DNA of 37,537 nucleotides from Oscillospiraceae bacterium (GTDB lineage Bacteria; Bacillota; Clostridia; Oscillospirales; Acutalibacteraceae): NCBI GenBank assembly GCA_015065925.1, contig SVPL01000022.1, positions 1 to 37,537 of the forward strand, read 5' to 3'. Shown piece by piece: positions 1 to 8,287 of this stretch (position 1 is its first letter; each line of letters starts with the position of its first letter). The notes under the pieces were generated by a model. It saw only the letters and a program-made list of their open reading frames with translations, ran no database searches and was not told where the DNA came from. The position numbers and the translations under genes were made by a program.

Positions 1-572
1 TATTGGGTGATTTTAACGCAGAGTATCCCCTCGCTTGTCAAAGCAAATTGCCCATAATAAAGAAAGTAGCGGATGCCGAGGTTTTGGCAACCATCACTCT
101 ACCTTATATTAAGGCAGATGACCCCGACGCATTTGCATCAATTCACTCAAATCCTCCCGGAACTCCCACCAATCATCAGGGTATTGTGATTAAAAATTAC
201 GGCAAGGGCAAGGTTATCTGGTCGGCATTCGGTTTGGAAGCAAAAACCATTAAGGCATACAGAGAAATTTTGGTAAATCTTTTGAATTATGCGGGACTTG
301 GTGACCTTTCGGTTACTGCAAAGGCTTCCCCAAGCGTTGAGGTTGTAGCCTTTAAAAATCCCGATAGCATTACCCTTAGTGCGGTGTATATTACTGATGA
401 TGAGGACACCGAAATTCAGTCTCCCTTTGAAATAAAGGTGAAATGCGAAAACGCAAAATCGGTTAAGCTCTTGCCAAACGGCGAGGAAATCTCCTTCGAG
501 CAAGAGGGCGAATATATAACCTTTAAAACCAAAGAGCTTAATATTTTTGATATGTACGAGATTAGATGCTAG
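1..572 (+). CDS. C-terminal part of a glycoside-hydrolase-like protein (5' end outside window)
   Basis: An open frame enters from the left edge and stops at TAG 570-572, leaving about 190 residues; the TTG at position 3 is internal, not a start. Residues near 60-80 read as NYGKGKVIWSAFGLE, the kind of 'gKGkViy' strand seen in the glutamine-amidotransferase-like trimerisation domain of GH42-type beta-galactosidases and related glycosidases. The last ~90 residues look like a beta-sandwich tail (short strands, ending at IFDMYEIRC). The catalytic part is not in the window, so the family cannot be fixed. The neighbouring cupin/isomerase-like gene fits a sugar-use locus. The stop codon itself is the first unit of a CTAG heptamer repeat. 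Family assignment is inference from a weak motif; that a real gene ends here is well supported by protein-like composition. Confidence 0.55.
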   Translation, partial: LGDFNAEYPLACQSKLPIIKKVADAEVLATITLPYIKADDPDAFASIHSNPPGTPTNHQGIVIKNYGKGKVIWSAFGLEAKTIKAYREILVNLLNYAGLGDLSVTAKASPSVEVVAFKNPDSITLSAVYITDDEDTEIQSPFEIKVKCENAKSVKLLPNGEEISFEQEGEYITFKTKELNIFDMYEIRC

Positions 573-596
573 ACACTAGAGACTAGACGCTAGCCA
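569..596. repeat. Four-copy 7-bp tandem repeat (CTAG at 7-bp spacing)
   Basis: CTAG occurs at 569, 576, 583 and 590, exactly seven bases apart. Each unit is CTAG followed by three variable bases, mostly AsR. The first copy includes the stop codon of the upstream gene and the last is the outer end of the adjoining inverted-repeat element. CTAG is normally scarce in bacterial DNA, so four copies in 28 bp is not chance. Confidence 0.75.
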
Positions 597-867
597 GAGC
601 ATTCAAACTCGAATCAGCCTTAAATGGCTATTTTTAGGTATCTTTTGGCTCATCAAACTTCATAGGCGAAAGCCTTATGAAATTCTCTTCACCAAAATCT
701 ACTATAAAAATCGCACATTTAAGGTCAAAGAGTTTTGTAAATAACATTATTTTTTGTTATGCAAGGCAAAAACGCAGTAAATCCTGTCGGATTTACGAGT
801 ATTTTTACGAAGCAGAGCGAAAAATATGTGTTTCAAAACCTGGTTCAAGTTTAAATGCTCTGGCTAG
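590..867. mobile_element. MITE-like element with 28-bp terminal inverted repeats
   Basis: The left end (590-617) and the reverse complement of the right end (840-867) match at 25 of 28 positions; both begin CTAGCCAGAGCATT. The ~220 bp between them hold no convincing gene (the only ORF is 64 codons without a ribosome site). They do contain two hairpins: 659-681 (GAAA loop, one bulge) and 777-796 (8-bp stem GTAAATCC, TGTC loop). Small size, long imperfect terminal repeats and no coding capacity are the hallmarks of a miniature inverted-repeat element or an extended palindromic unit. If CTAG is a 4-bp target duplication the element proper is 594-863; the palindromic target makes this ambiguous. 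Apart from this element, 573-935 holds only the leader of the next gene. Confidence 0.65.
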
Positions 868-935
868 ATAATCAACCGATAAATTGAAATTTATATTTTA
901 CACACTCAATTAAAAACAATCAGGAGGTTTTTAAA

Positions 936-2123
936 ATGTCGATTTCTAAAAAACTTTTAAACGAGGGCGAAGGCATTCTTCGTCTTGCCCCCACATGGGT
1001 ACCCCGTTCATTCTGCCGTCCCGGTAAAAGAATTAAACTTCATCCCGACGATTACTATATATTAGGTTTGGAGCGCGGCGGTATTGACGAGCGTTGGTTT
1101 GCATCTACCACTTGGGCAGAAAACGGTCCCGACACCCCCGAAGACGAGGGTCTTTCTTATGTTGTATCGGCTGACGGAAGTGAACGGATTTTACTCCGCG
1201 ATGCAGTTGACGAGTTAAAGGGCGAAATCATTGGTGATAATCTTTGGAATAAGTATCACAAATGGCCTATGTTCTCTAAATTCTTTGATAACGCAGGGCC
1301 CCTGCCCCACCACATTCATCATCGCGATGAGCACGCAAAAAGAGTAGGTGCTGACGGTAAGCCTGAGATGTATTTCTTCCCCTCACAGTGCAACAACCAC
1401 GGCGGCGAATTCCCATTCACCTTCTTTGGCGTTAATCCCGAGGTTACAAAGGAGCAGGTTAAGGAATGTCTCATAAACTTCCCCAAGGGTGACAACAAGC
1501 TTTTAGACCTTTCCCACGCCCACAAGCTTGTGCTTGACACTGGTTGGGATGTGCCTCCCGGAGTTCTTCACGCGCCGGGTAGCCTTTGCACCTATGAGCC
1601 ACAGTTTGCAAGTGATGTATATGCAATGTATCAATCGGTGCTTTACGGCGGTCATTGCGTGCCTAACGACCTTCTTTGGAAAAACTGTCCCGAGGAGGAA
1701 AAAGGCAATGTTGATTACCTTATGGAGGTTATTGATTGGGAGACAAATGCCGATCCCGATTTTGTAGAAAAGCACTTTATGGCACCCAAAACAATATGGG
1801 AAAACGAAAAAGCAAAGGAAGAATGGATTTGCTATAAATGTCCCGTTGCATCAGCAAAACGCCTTACCGTTTACCCCGGTCAGACAGTAGTGGTTAAGGA
1901 TATGGCGGCATACGGTCTTATTCTTTTAGAGGGCTATGGTAAAATGGGTGTTTGGGATATTGCCACCCCAACACTTATACGCTACGGTGAGCTTACAAAC
2001 GATGAGTTTTTTGTTACCGAAGCCGCCGCAAAGAAAGGCGTTACCATCACAAACACCTCCTCTACCGAGCCTATTGTAATGCTCAAGCACTTCGCAGAAA
2101 ACCCCGAACTTATTATAGAATAA
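936..2123 (+). CDS. Cupin-fold protein, phosphomannose-isomerase-like
   Basis: A 395-residue protein with a strong ribosome site (AGGAGG, 922-927) before ATG 936. Around residues 123-135 it has a His-rich stretch, PHHIHHRDEHA, followed near 146-155 by FFPSQCNNHGG, and further on VPPGVLHAPGS (~210). Clustered His/Glu residues of this form are metal ligands in type I phosphomannose isomerases and related cupins, and the C-terminal third (VYPGQTVVVKDMAAYGLILLEGYGKMGVW) reads as a second cupin barrel. A sugar-phosphate isomerase or sugar-binding cupin is therefore likely, but I cannot name substrate or family. It is monocistronic: a MITE-like element lies upstream and a strong terminator directly downstream. 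There is no signal peptide, so it should be cytoplasmic. Confidence 0.6.
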   Translation: MSISKKLLNEGEGILRLAPTWVPRSFCRPGKRIKLHPDDYYILGLERGGIDERWFASTTWAENGPDTPEDEGLSYVVSADGSERILLRDAVDELKGEIIGDNLWNKYHKWPMFSKFFDNAGPLPHHIHHRDEHAKRVGADGKPEMYFFPSQCNNHGGEFPFTFFGVNPEVTKEQVKECLINFPKGDNKLLDLSHAHKLVLDTGWDVPPGVLHAPGSLCTYEPQFASDVYAMYQSVLYGGHCVPNDLLWKNCPEEEKGNVDYLMEVIDWETNADPDFVEKHFMAPKTIWENEKAKEEWICYKCPVASAKRLTVYPGQTVVVKDMAAYGLILLEGYGKMGVWDIATPTLIRYGELTNDEFFVTEAAAKKGVTITNTSSTEPIVMLKHFAENPELIIE

Positions 2124-2141
2124 ATCAAGGTATGTAAAAGG

Positions 2142-2177
2142 TCCCTGCGGTCAAATGTTTTTTGACCGCAGGGATTT
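2142..2177 (+). terminator. Rho-independent terminator after the cupin gene
   Basis: Fourteen-base-pair perfect stem (TCCCTGCGGTCAAA 2142-2155 with its complement 2161-2174), 5-nt loop, followed by TTT and an A/T-rich stretch. It closes the cupin gene and separates it from the next promoter. Confidence 0.85.
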
Positions 2178-2265
2178 AATTTATAATTATCATTTAAAAA
2201 TTTTCGATAGTGTATATTTTATGTCAAAAATGTCAATTATTCGTGCAAAAAAAAGGCGAATTGTG

Positions 2266-2294
2266 TTGACTTGAAATAAAATTTGTGATAAAAT
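2266..2294 (+). promoter_or_regulatory. Sigma-A-type promoter of the VWA/tubulin-like operon
   Basis: TTGACT (2266-2271) and TAAAAT (2289-2294) are separated by 17 bp, followed by a 37-nt leader to the ATG at 2332. No other promoter-like pair is evident before 14199, and the downstream genes are packed within 30 bp of each other, so this probably drives all four. Confidence 0.6.
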
Positions 2295-2331
2295 TGTTAC
2301 ATAATTATAAATTTTTCAATGGAGTAATAAT

Positions 2332-4524
2332 ATGAAACGATTTTGCAAAAAAGTATTGTGCTTAAGCCTTGTTCTTTTGCTTGTAATCTCCCCTATTTCT
2401 ATTACATCTTCATCCTCCGCCGCTTCGGTATTTGATAGACAGAAAAAAAGCATCTATCTTGTGCTTGACGACTCCGGCAGTATGGGAAAAGAAGGAACAA
2501 ATGACGCCAATTACTCATTACAAACACTTCTTGCAATGACAGATAAAAATGATTTGGTTAAGTTGTATTTTCTTAACCAAATAACAGGTTTCGGTTTATC
2601 GGGCAAGCTGGATATGTCCAAAAAAAGTAATAAATGGTTGTCAGATGTCCGCAAAAAATATCCTAACGCTTCGGGCGGTACACCATACGATAAGGTAATG
2701 ATTGCACAACAAGAACTTACGGATTCGGTTTCTAAGGATGATAACACAGAATACTGGCTGGTTGTATTTACAGATGGCTCTTTTGCAACATCAAATAATG
2801 TAGACCCCGAACAAAATTTACAGACCTTTGCCAAAACACCCTTGGCAAACGGTTCTTATCCTAATATTTTATACATCACGGTAGGCGGTATTGCTATCAG
2901 TACAGGTGGAATAACCAACCTTCACGCCCTAACCGATACAAATATTATTGATGTTATGAACGAAGCTGCTAAATTGATTTCGGGACGCATAGATATTAAC
3001 AATGCAAAATATTCTGCCGATAAAAAAGAGGTTACATTCTCCTTGCCTTATCCCGCCAGAAATATAATCGTTTTAACTCAAAACAACGAAACAAAAATAA
3101 CAAGCTACAAGTCCTCCTCCAAAATCAATTTATCCGAAAACTACACAGTTACATATCCGGGCGGCGCCAGACTTGATAAATCTACCGTATGCTTTTTAAC
3201 CGAAAAAAACGGCTCAAGCATAGCCTCGGGAGAAATAACCTTAACCTTTGATAAGTCCATCACACCCGAAAATACATCAATACTTTTTGAACCCGCAATC
3301 GGAATGACGGCTCGCTATTATAATGCCGATGGTCAGGAGGTTGACCCCGGCAAGCTATATATCGGCGAAGAATTCAAGGTAGAATTTGAAATTTGTGATA
3401 GTGAAACCAAACAGCCCCTTGACCCCGCTATTTTCGGCGGTAATATTACCTACTCCTCTGAAATCAACGGTAAAAAAGAAAACAACAGTGCTACTCGTAC
3501 ATTCAAAATCGAAGGCAAGGATTTAGATATAAATTTATTTGCAACCCTGCCTGATGGATATGTGCTTAAAGAATCGCGGCAATATGAAATCCTTGAAAAA
3601 AGAATTGTTACCTTCACCCTGTCTAATGGCGGTAAGTTCAGTTCTGATATAAGAGATTTAGATAAAGCCGAAGGAATTAATGCAAACATTCTAATTAACG
3701 GAAACCCATTAACCGAGAAAGAATTTGAAAGCTTTAAAATAGATATTGCAGGAACAAACCCATTTGTTTCAGACTTTGACATTGAGAAGAACACCCAAAA
3801 CTGCAACTATGTTATACACCCCAAAAAAGGTTTAATAAGTCCCCTTACTCCCCGCAACAAAACCTATACTGTAACCCTGACAGATGAGGTGAGGGGTGAT
3901 AAATACACTGCTGATTTAATAGTTGAAATAACAGGCCCGAGAAATTGGTTGTCAATCATTCTTTTCATTCTGGGTATTTTGCTAATCATCTATCTCATAA
4001 TAGTGTTTGCCACAAAAACATATTTCCCCAAAAAATTAAGATTCTTAATGTATTCCGGAAATCCACCTACAACCAAGAAAGCCACACACCCAATAACTTA
4101 CAAGCTGAGCAATCTTTACTGGAATGAATTTAAACAATGCTTTAAAGGAAACTTTATTTTCTTTGCACACCTTTTTAAACAGCTTCTGCCCAATACCCAA
4201 TCCTGCGTAACTCTATATGGCATAGGCAAAGGCGCAAAAAACGGTTATTACAGTGAAATTACCATTTACGCAAGTACACCTAATGCCATACAGGCTTTGG
4301 ATAAATGCATAATATATGATGAGGCTACAAAAAAATATAAATCGAAGTTCACTATATACAGTTCTAACTTCAAAGCCTCAGTTGGAGCCGCTGATTTAAT
4401 ACCTATGCCCAAAGGTAAACCCAGATTTTCACTTCCTATGGACAAGGTACTGGTAAGAAAGGGCGCTCCCACACCTAAATCAAAAATTTATCTTCAAATT
4501 ACAAAAAAGAAAAAATCAAAATAA
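2332..4524 (+). CDS. Secreted, membrane-anchored VWA-domain protein
   Basis: A 730-residue protein. Residues 1-31 form a signal peptide (lysine-rich start, LSLVLLLVIS core, cleavage near SSAAS). A von Willebrand A domain follows at ~38-220 with a complete metal-ion-dependent adhesion site: DDSGS (46-50), the conserved Thr in SGGTPYD (T117) and the Asp in FTDGS (D148). Residues ~220-530 look like beta-rich extracellular domains. A transmembrane helix lies at ~538-561 (WLSIILFILGILLIIYLIIV), followed by a ~170-residue basic cytoplasmic tail ending KKKKSK. Predicted topology puts the VWA domain outside and the tail inside. It is first in a four-gene operon, 27 bp before a tubulin-like gene. VWA domains bind protein ligands through the metal site; the ligand here is unknown. 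Confidence 0.85.
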   Translation: MKRFCKKVLCLSLVLLLVISPISITSSSSAASVFDRQKKSIYLVLDDSGSMGKEGTNDANYSLQTLLAMTDKNDLVKLYFLNQITGFGLSGKLDMSKKSNKWLSDVRKKYPNASGGTPYDKVMIAQQELTDSVSKDDNTEYWLVVFTDGSFATSNNVDPEQNLQTFAKTPLANGSYPNILYITVGGIAISTGGITNLHALTDTNIIDVMNEAAKLISGRIDINNAKYSADKKEVTFSLPYPARNIIVLTQNNETKITSYKSSSKINLSENYTVTYPGGARLDKSTVCFLTEKNGSSIASGEITLTFDKSITPENTSILFEPAIGMTARYYNADGQEVDPGKLYIGEEFKVEFEICDSETKQPLDPAIFGGNITYSSEINGKKENNSATRTFKIEGKDLDINLFATLPDGYVLKESRQYEILEKRIVTFTLSNGGKFSSDIRDLDKAEGINANILINGNPLTEKEFESFKIDIAGTNPFVSDFDIEKNTQNCNYVIHPKKGLISPLTPRNKTYTVTLTDEVRGDKYTADLIVEITGPRNWLSIILFILGILLIIYLIIVFATKTYFPKKLRFLMYSGNPPTTKKATHPITYKLSNLYWNEFKQCFKGNFIFFAHLFKQLLPNTQSCVTLYGIGKGAKNGYYSEITIYASTPNAIQALDKCIIYDEATKKYKSKFTIYSSNFKASVGAADLIPMPKGKPRFSLPMDKVLVRKGAPTPKSKIYLQITKKKKSK

Positions 4525-4551
4525 TATATAAACTTAAAGGAGTTAAAAAAT

Positions 4552-7500
4552 ATGAGTACACCACAAATCGTTGAAGTAAGCAATATCCGCCCCAGACAGG
4601 TTTTACTTGTTGGTCTTGGCGGTGTAGGCAGCAGAACCGTTGACTCTATATTATCGGTTATGCCCGATGAATATAGACCCTATACAACGGCGGTAGCTAT
4701 TGATACCGATGTGGGAGATTTGGATAAAAGATTAAAAAATATCCCCAGAGAAAACAGAATTTCCTTAGGTACCAATCCCAAAAACGGTCAATCCATAACC
4801 GTAGGTAACTACATCAGAAACCACCCCGAAACCGAAGAATGGTTTTTAAAGGGTGAGCGTGTTGACCTGATTGAAAAAAGAAACACCAAGGAGGGTGCCA
4901 AGCAGGTAAGAATGGTATCCCGTATTGCCCTTGCCGCTACCGACGAATACTGCGGTATGGCAAAAACCCTTGAAAACATTCTTCAAGGTCTTAATAAGGC
5001 AGACGGAACCACCATTAACAGCGGTCTTTTAGTTATGGTAGTAGCCTCTGTTGCAGGCGGTACAGGCGCAGGTACTGTGCTTCAATTCCCCCTTTACCTT
5101 GAACAAGCTCTTGCAAGATCCTTCCAGGATGATAGTATTCAAATAGAGTGCGCTATGCTTTTGCCTAATATGTTCAGCCATGTACACACCCCTAAAAACG
5201 CCGCCTCTGCCCGCGCTAATGCATATGCTGTTGTTCGTGAGCTTATTTCTATGAACAGCAGAAAGCTTACAAGAGGTGACATTCTTCCCGGTTGTGATTT
5301 CGGCAAAAAGGCTGAAAACATCTCTCCCTATTCCAGAATTTACTTCTTTGATGATACCAGTATATCGGGCGACACCATAAACCCCGACCTTGATAGAGTG
5401 TATGTTCCCAAAACAGCCAATGCACTTAACGAATACCTCTTTGGCGCGGCAAAAGGTAAAATCACAAGTGACCTTGACAACACCCTTCAAGCCGTATATG
5501 AATCAGACGGAGCAGCAGTATTCTCGGCACTTGGTACTGCAAATCTTGAATACCCCAAAGCAACCTATACTCAGTATGCTATAGGAAAATGGATAACCAA
5601 GGTTATTGCTAAGGATTGGATGTATGCCGACGAAAAGGTTAATAACCGTTATGCCGCTATTCTTAAATCCGCAATTGAAAATGATTCAATAAAGCCCGAC
5701 AAAACAGAAACCAAAAGGAAGCTGTTTATTGATGTAATAGATAACGAAAGCAGTCCCTTCTTCAAAGAGATTAAACGCTCCTATTACATTTCAGAAACAG
5801 GCGAAGACGATTTATACATAGATCCCGATACAGGCGAAGCAGTAGCTGACGATTCTGAAAAAATAAGTCTTGCTCAGGCTTATTGGGACAGCTGTACTCA
5901 GTACCTGATAAACAAGGTTGATACCGACCAAGACCTTGCCAACCAAAAAATTGGTCTTGAGAACAATTTAAATGAAGCAGATGTAGGAATATTCACCGAT
6001 TACTTGAACGAAATGTCAAAATTTGCTACAGCCCTTCAATCTATCGGCGTACAGTATGAAATGGATGTAATCCGTCCTCTTGAAGCCGAAAACTCCGATT
6101 TCTACGCCCGTAATAAGGATGATAAATATCTGTTCACCTTCTTAAAGAAGCACAAGCTTCATCCCATTATGCTTAGATATTTCCTTTGCGAGCTTTATAC
6201 AATCGCTAAGGAAAATATGGCATTAAATAGTGAAAGCGTTAATTTAGAGGGCTTTAAAGGTCTAAGAAAGAGAGCCTGTATGGACCACGCAAGCAACGAA
6301 GCCTCGGCAATTATGACCAGAGCCCGCACCAACATTGTTGCTACCTTTGCAAAATATCTTGTAGAGGATCTTAAAGAATATCTCACCGAGATTGAGGATA
6401 TGTTCAAATGCTTGGTACCCGTTATTGAAACCTTTGAAGCTACAGCACGAAGAAGTATTGATGGACTTTCTTACAGCAATCCTCAAACAGGCACCGTTCT
6501 TTCGGGTGGCAGACTTTCTATGATGTATACCTGGAAGCAAATTGAAGAAGCTATGAGCAACGGCGAGGATGTTTACACCGTTGATGAGGAATTAAACTCT
6601 AAGCTTCACGAGGTTGTTTACAAAGCATTCTTTGATCAGGTTTCGGGCGGTCAAGCCGTAAAGGGTGTAGACCTTGGCGAAAACTTCCGAGTAAGAACAA
6701 AATATGAAACTATTATGTCCAGAGAGCTTCAAATCTATTATTCCAAGCTTTTAAACGACAGATATTCCAACTACTTCCCCAAGGATGTATTTGACGCCGC
6801 AAAAATTGAATGTGGTCTTAGAAATGCGTATAAAGACCAGCTTAGCCGTGTTGATGATCCCAGCAAATTCACCGAGGATGTATTCATTAACAGAGGCTCT
6901 AAGCCCCTTAACTTTGCAACCGAGGAGGTTGCTCCCGCAGGTATGCAGGATGACGCAAGATTCCTTACCGCTTTGCTCAACGCCACCGTTTCCAACGCTA
7001 AGCCCTACAGCGGTAGACTAAGAGGCTACGAGGATGTTGTTACAGGTGAATCGGGAGATACCGATAGAATAAGAACTGATGTTATAGTAAACTCCAGACT
7101 CCTTCGCACCGAGGTGGATCCTCACGATTTGGATGAATTTGGTGTTGCAAAAACCCGCAAAATTGAGGAATATTTTATTGATGGTGTAAGCGCAACCAAC
7201 ATTATGGGCACCGATGTTCAAACCACCTATGTGGATGGCGGTATATCTGTTAATCAGGTTAAGGTTGTTACCTCCATAGCCGCACTTCAACCCTTTAACT
7301 TTATTGCCTTCCAGCCCTCTGATGATGCCAAACACGATCCCACTAAGGGTAAGACCTACTTTGAGGCATACAGAGAAGCGGTTAACGATATTCCCGTTAA
7401 AAATAATGTTATCACTCCTCACCTACACCGCAACTGGCATCTTGCAGATATGCTGGATGATATTACCGACGCCCACACCGACGCATATAACAGAAGCGCA

Positions 7501-8265
7501 GCCGAAGCATTTGTGCTTGGATTTATCTTTGATGTAATCAGCGTAGGAAGTGACTGTATAACCGAAATAGGTAAGCTTCATGATCCATACTTCTCAAGAA
7601 TATTTGGTGATATTGGAACAAAGCAATTTGCCCTTCTTGATGAAACCACTCATGCATCTATAGATAACAGCATAGAATTAGCAGGTAACGAAACAGGCTC
7701 TAAGAGAGATACTGTAAATGCTGTACTTGTTGAAATCTATAAGCTTCTTGCCTCAACAGACGACCTTAGAGATGCAATATTTGGATATGCAACCGAACAA
7801 TTCAAGGAGTTTGCTATAAAGAAACAGCCTCAGTTCATTTCAAACTGCATTGAAGATGAAAATATATCAAATGTTACCTACAATTGCATACTTGATGTAA
7901 TCGACGGTTATTATCAGGGAACCCGTCAGCTTCCCTACAAAGAGGCTTCACGCAGTGAAAAAAATATGGACTTTATGTTTAATGCTGTATTCAAAAATCT
8001 CTTTAATATGTGTAAGCTGTTTAGTGATGAAATCTCTGCAGTAAAAACAATCTATGAAAAATTTGTTGATAAGTTATATGATGACTCCTTCTGTGAAGGC
8101 GTTGCTATTGCTACCGAAACCGTAACCTCTGATATTGACGATGAGTTTATGGCAATTATCTCCTCGGTAACAAATAACAATGGAACACAAACAAAGCCCT
8201 TCTCACAAAAGGCTACATTTAGTCGTCAAAACGCAAAAGAAATGTTCAATAGCTTTATAAAATAA
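4552..8265 (+). CDS. Large tubulin/FtsZ-superfamily protein (Tubulin-like, PF13809 type)
   Basis: A 1237-residue cytoplasmic protein with AAAGGAG before ATG 4552. The N-terminal ~350 residues carry the superfamily hallmarks: a glycine-rich nucleotide loop GLGGVGSRTVD (21-31), VAIDTD (48-53), and the tubulin signature GGTGAGT (169-175), followed by the strand with AMLLPNMF. FtsZ and tubulin bind GTP through these elements. The remaining ~880 residues are a long, mostly helical extension of unknown structure, far larger than FtsZ (about 380) but in line with the giant tubulin-like families of bacteria. Its pairing with a VWA gene matches published genome-context predictions of tubulin-like/VWA membrane-remodelling systems. 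GTP binding and polymerisation are inferred, not shown. It is clearly not the cell-division FtsZ. Confidence 0.85.
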   Translation: MSTPQIVEVSNIRPRQVLLVGLGGVGSRTVDSILSVMPDEYRPYTTAVAIDTDVGDLDKRLKNIPRENRISLGTNPKNGQSITVGNYIRNHPETEEWFLKGERVDLIEKRNTKEGAKQVRMVSRIALAATDEYCGMAKTLENILQGLNKADGTTINSGLLVMVVASVAGGTGAGTVLQFPLYLEQALARSFQDDSIQIECAMLLPNMFSHVHTPKNAASARANAYAVVRELISMNSRKLTRGDILPGCDFGKKAENISPYSRIYFFDDTSISGDTINPDLDRVYVPKTANALNEYLFGAAKGKITSDLDNTLQAVYESDGAAVFSALGTANLEYPKATYTQYAIGKWITKVIAKDWMYADEKVNNRYAAILKSAIENDSIKPDKTETKRKLFIDVIDNESSPFFKEIKRSYYISETGEDDLYIDPDTGEAVADDSEKISLAQAYWDSCTQYLINKVDTDQDLANQKIGLENNLNEADVGIFTDYLNEMSKFATALQSIGVQYEMDVIRPLEAENSDFYARNKDDKYLFTFLKKHKLHPIMLRYFLCELYTIAKENMALNSESVNLEGFKGLRKRACMDHASNEASAIMTRARTNIVATFAKYLVEDLKEYLTEIEDMFKCLVPVIETFEATARRSIDGLSYSNPQTGTVLSGGRLSMMYTWKQIEEAMSNGEDVYTVDEELNSKLHEVVYKAFFDQVSGGQAVKGVDLGENFRVRTKYETIMSRELQIYYSKLLNDRYSNYFPKDVFDAAKIECGLRNAYKDQLSRVDDPSKFTEDVFINRGSKPLNFATEEVAPAGMQDDARFLTALLNATVSNAKPYSGRLRGYEDVVTGESGDTDRIRTDVIVNSRLLRTEVDPHDLDEFGVAKTRKIEEYFIDGVSATNIMGTDVQTTYVDGGISVNQVKVVTSIAALQPFNFIAFQPSDDAKHDPTKGKTYFEAYREAVNDIPVKNNVITPHLHRNWHLADMLDDITDAHTDAYNRSAAEAFVLGFIFDVISVGSDCITEIGKLHDPYFSRIFGDIGTKQFALLDETTHASIDNSIELAGNETGSKRDTVNAVLVEIYKLLASTDDLRDAIFGYATEQFKEFAIKKQPQFISNCIEDENISNVTYNCILDVIDGYYQGTRQLPYKEASRSEKNMDFMFNAVFKNLFNMCKLFSDEISAVKTIYEKFVDKLYDDSFCEGVAIATETVTSDIDDEFMAIISSVTNNNGTQTKPFSQKATFSRQNAKEMFNSFIK

Positions 8266-8287
8266 ACAAATCTAAGGATATAATATT

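Noticed and set aside
677-871. 64-codon ORF inside the inverted-repeat element
   Set aside because: No ribosome site, protein-unlike composition, and it runs through the hairpins and right terminal repeat; explained by the MITE-like element.
4552-8265. Reading the 1237-aa protein as cell-division FtsZ or plasmid TubZ
   Set aside because: Three times too long, lacks the FtsZ C-terminal peptide, and is paired with a VWA gene rather than division or plasmid genes.
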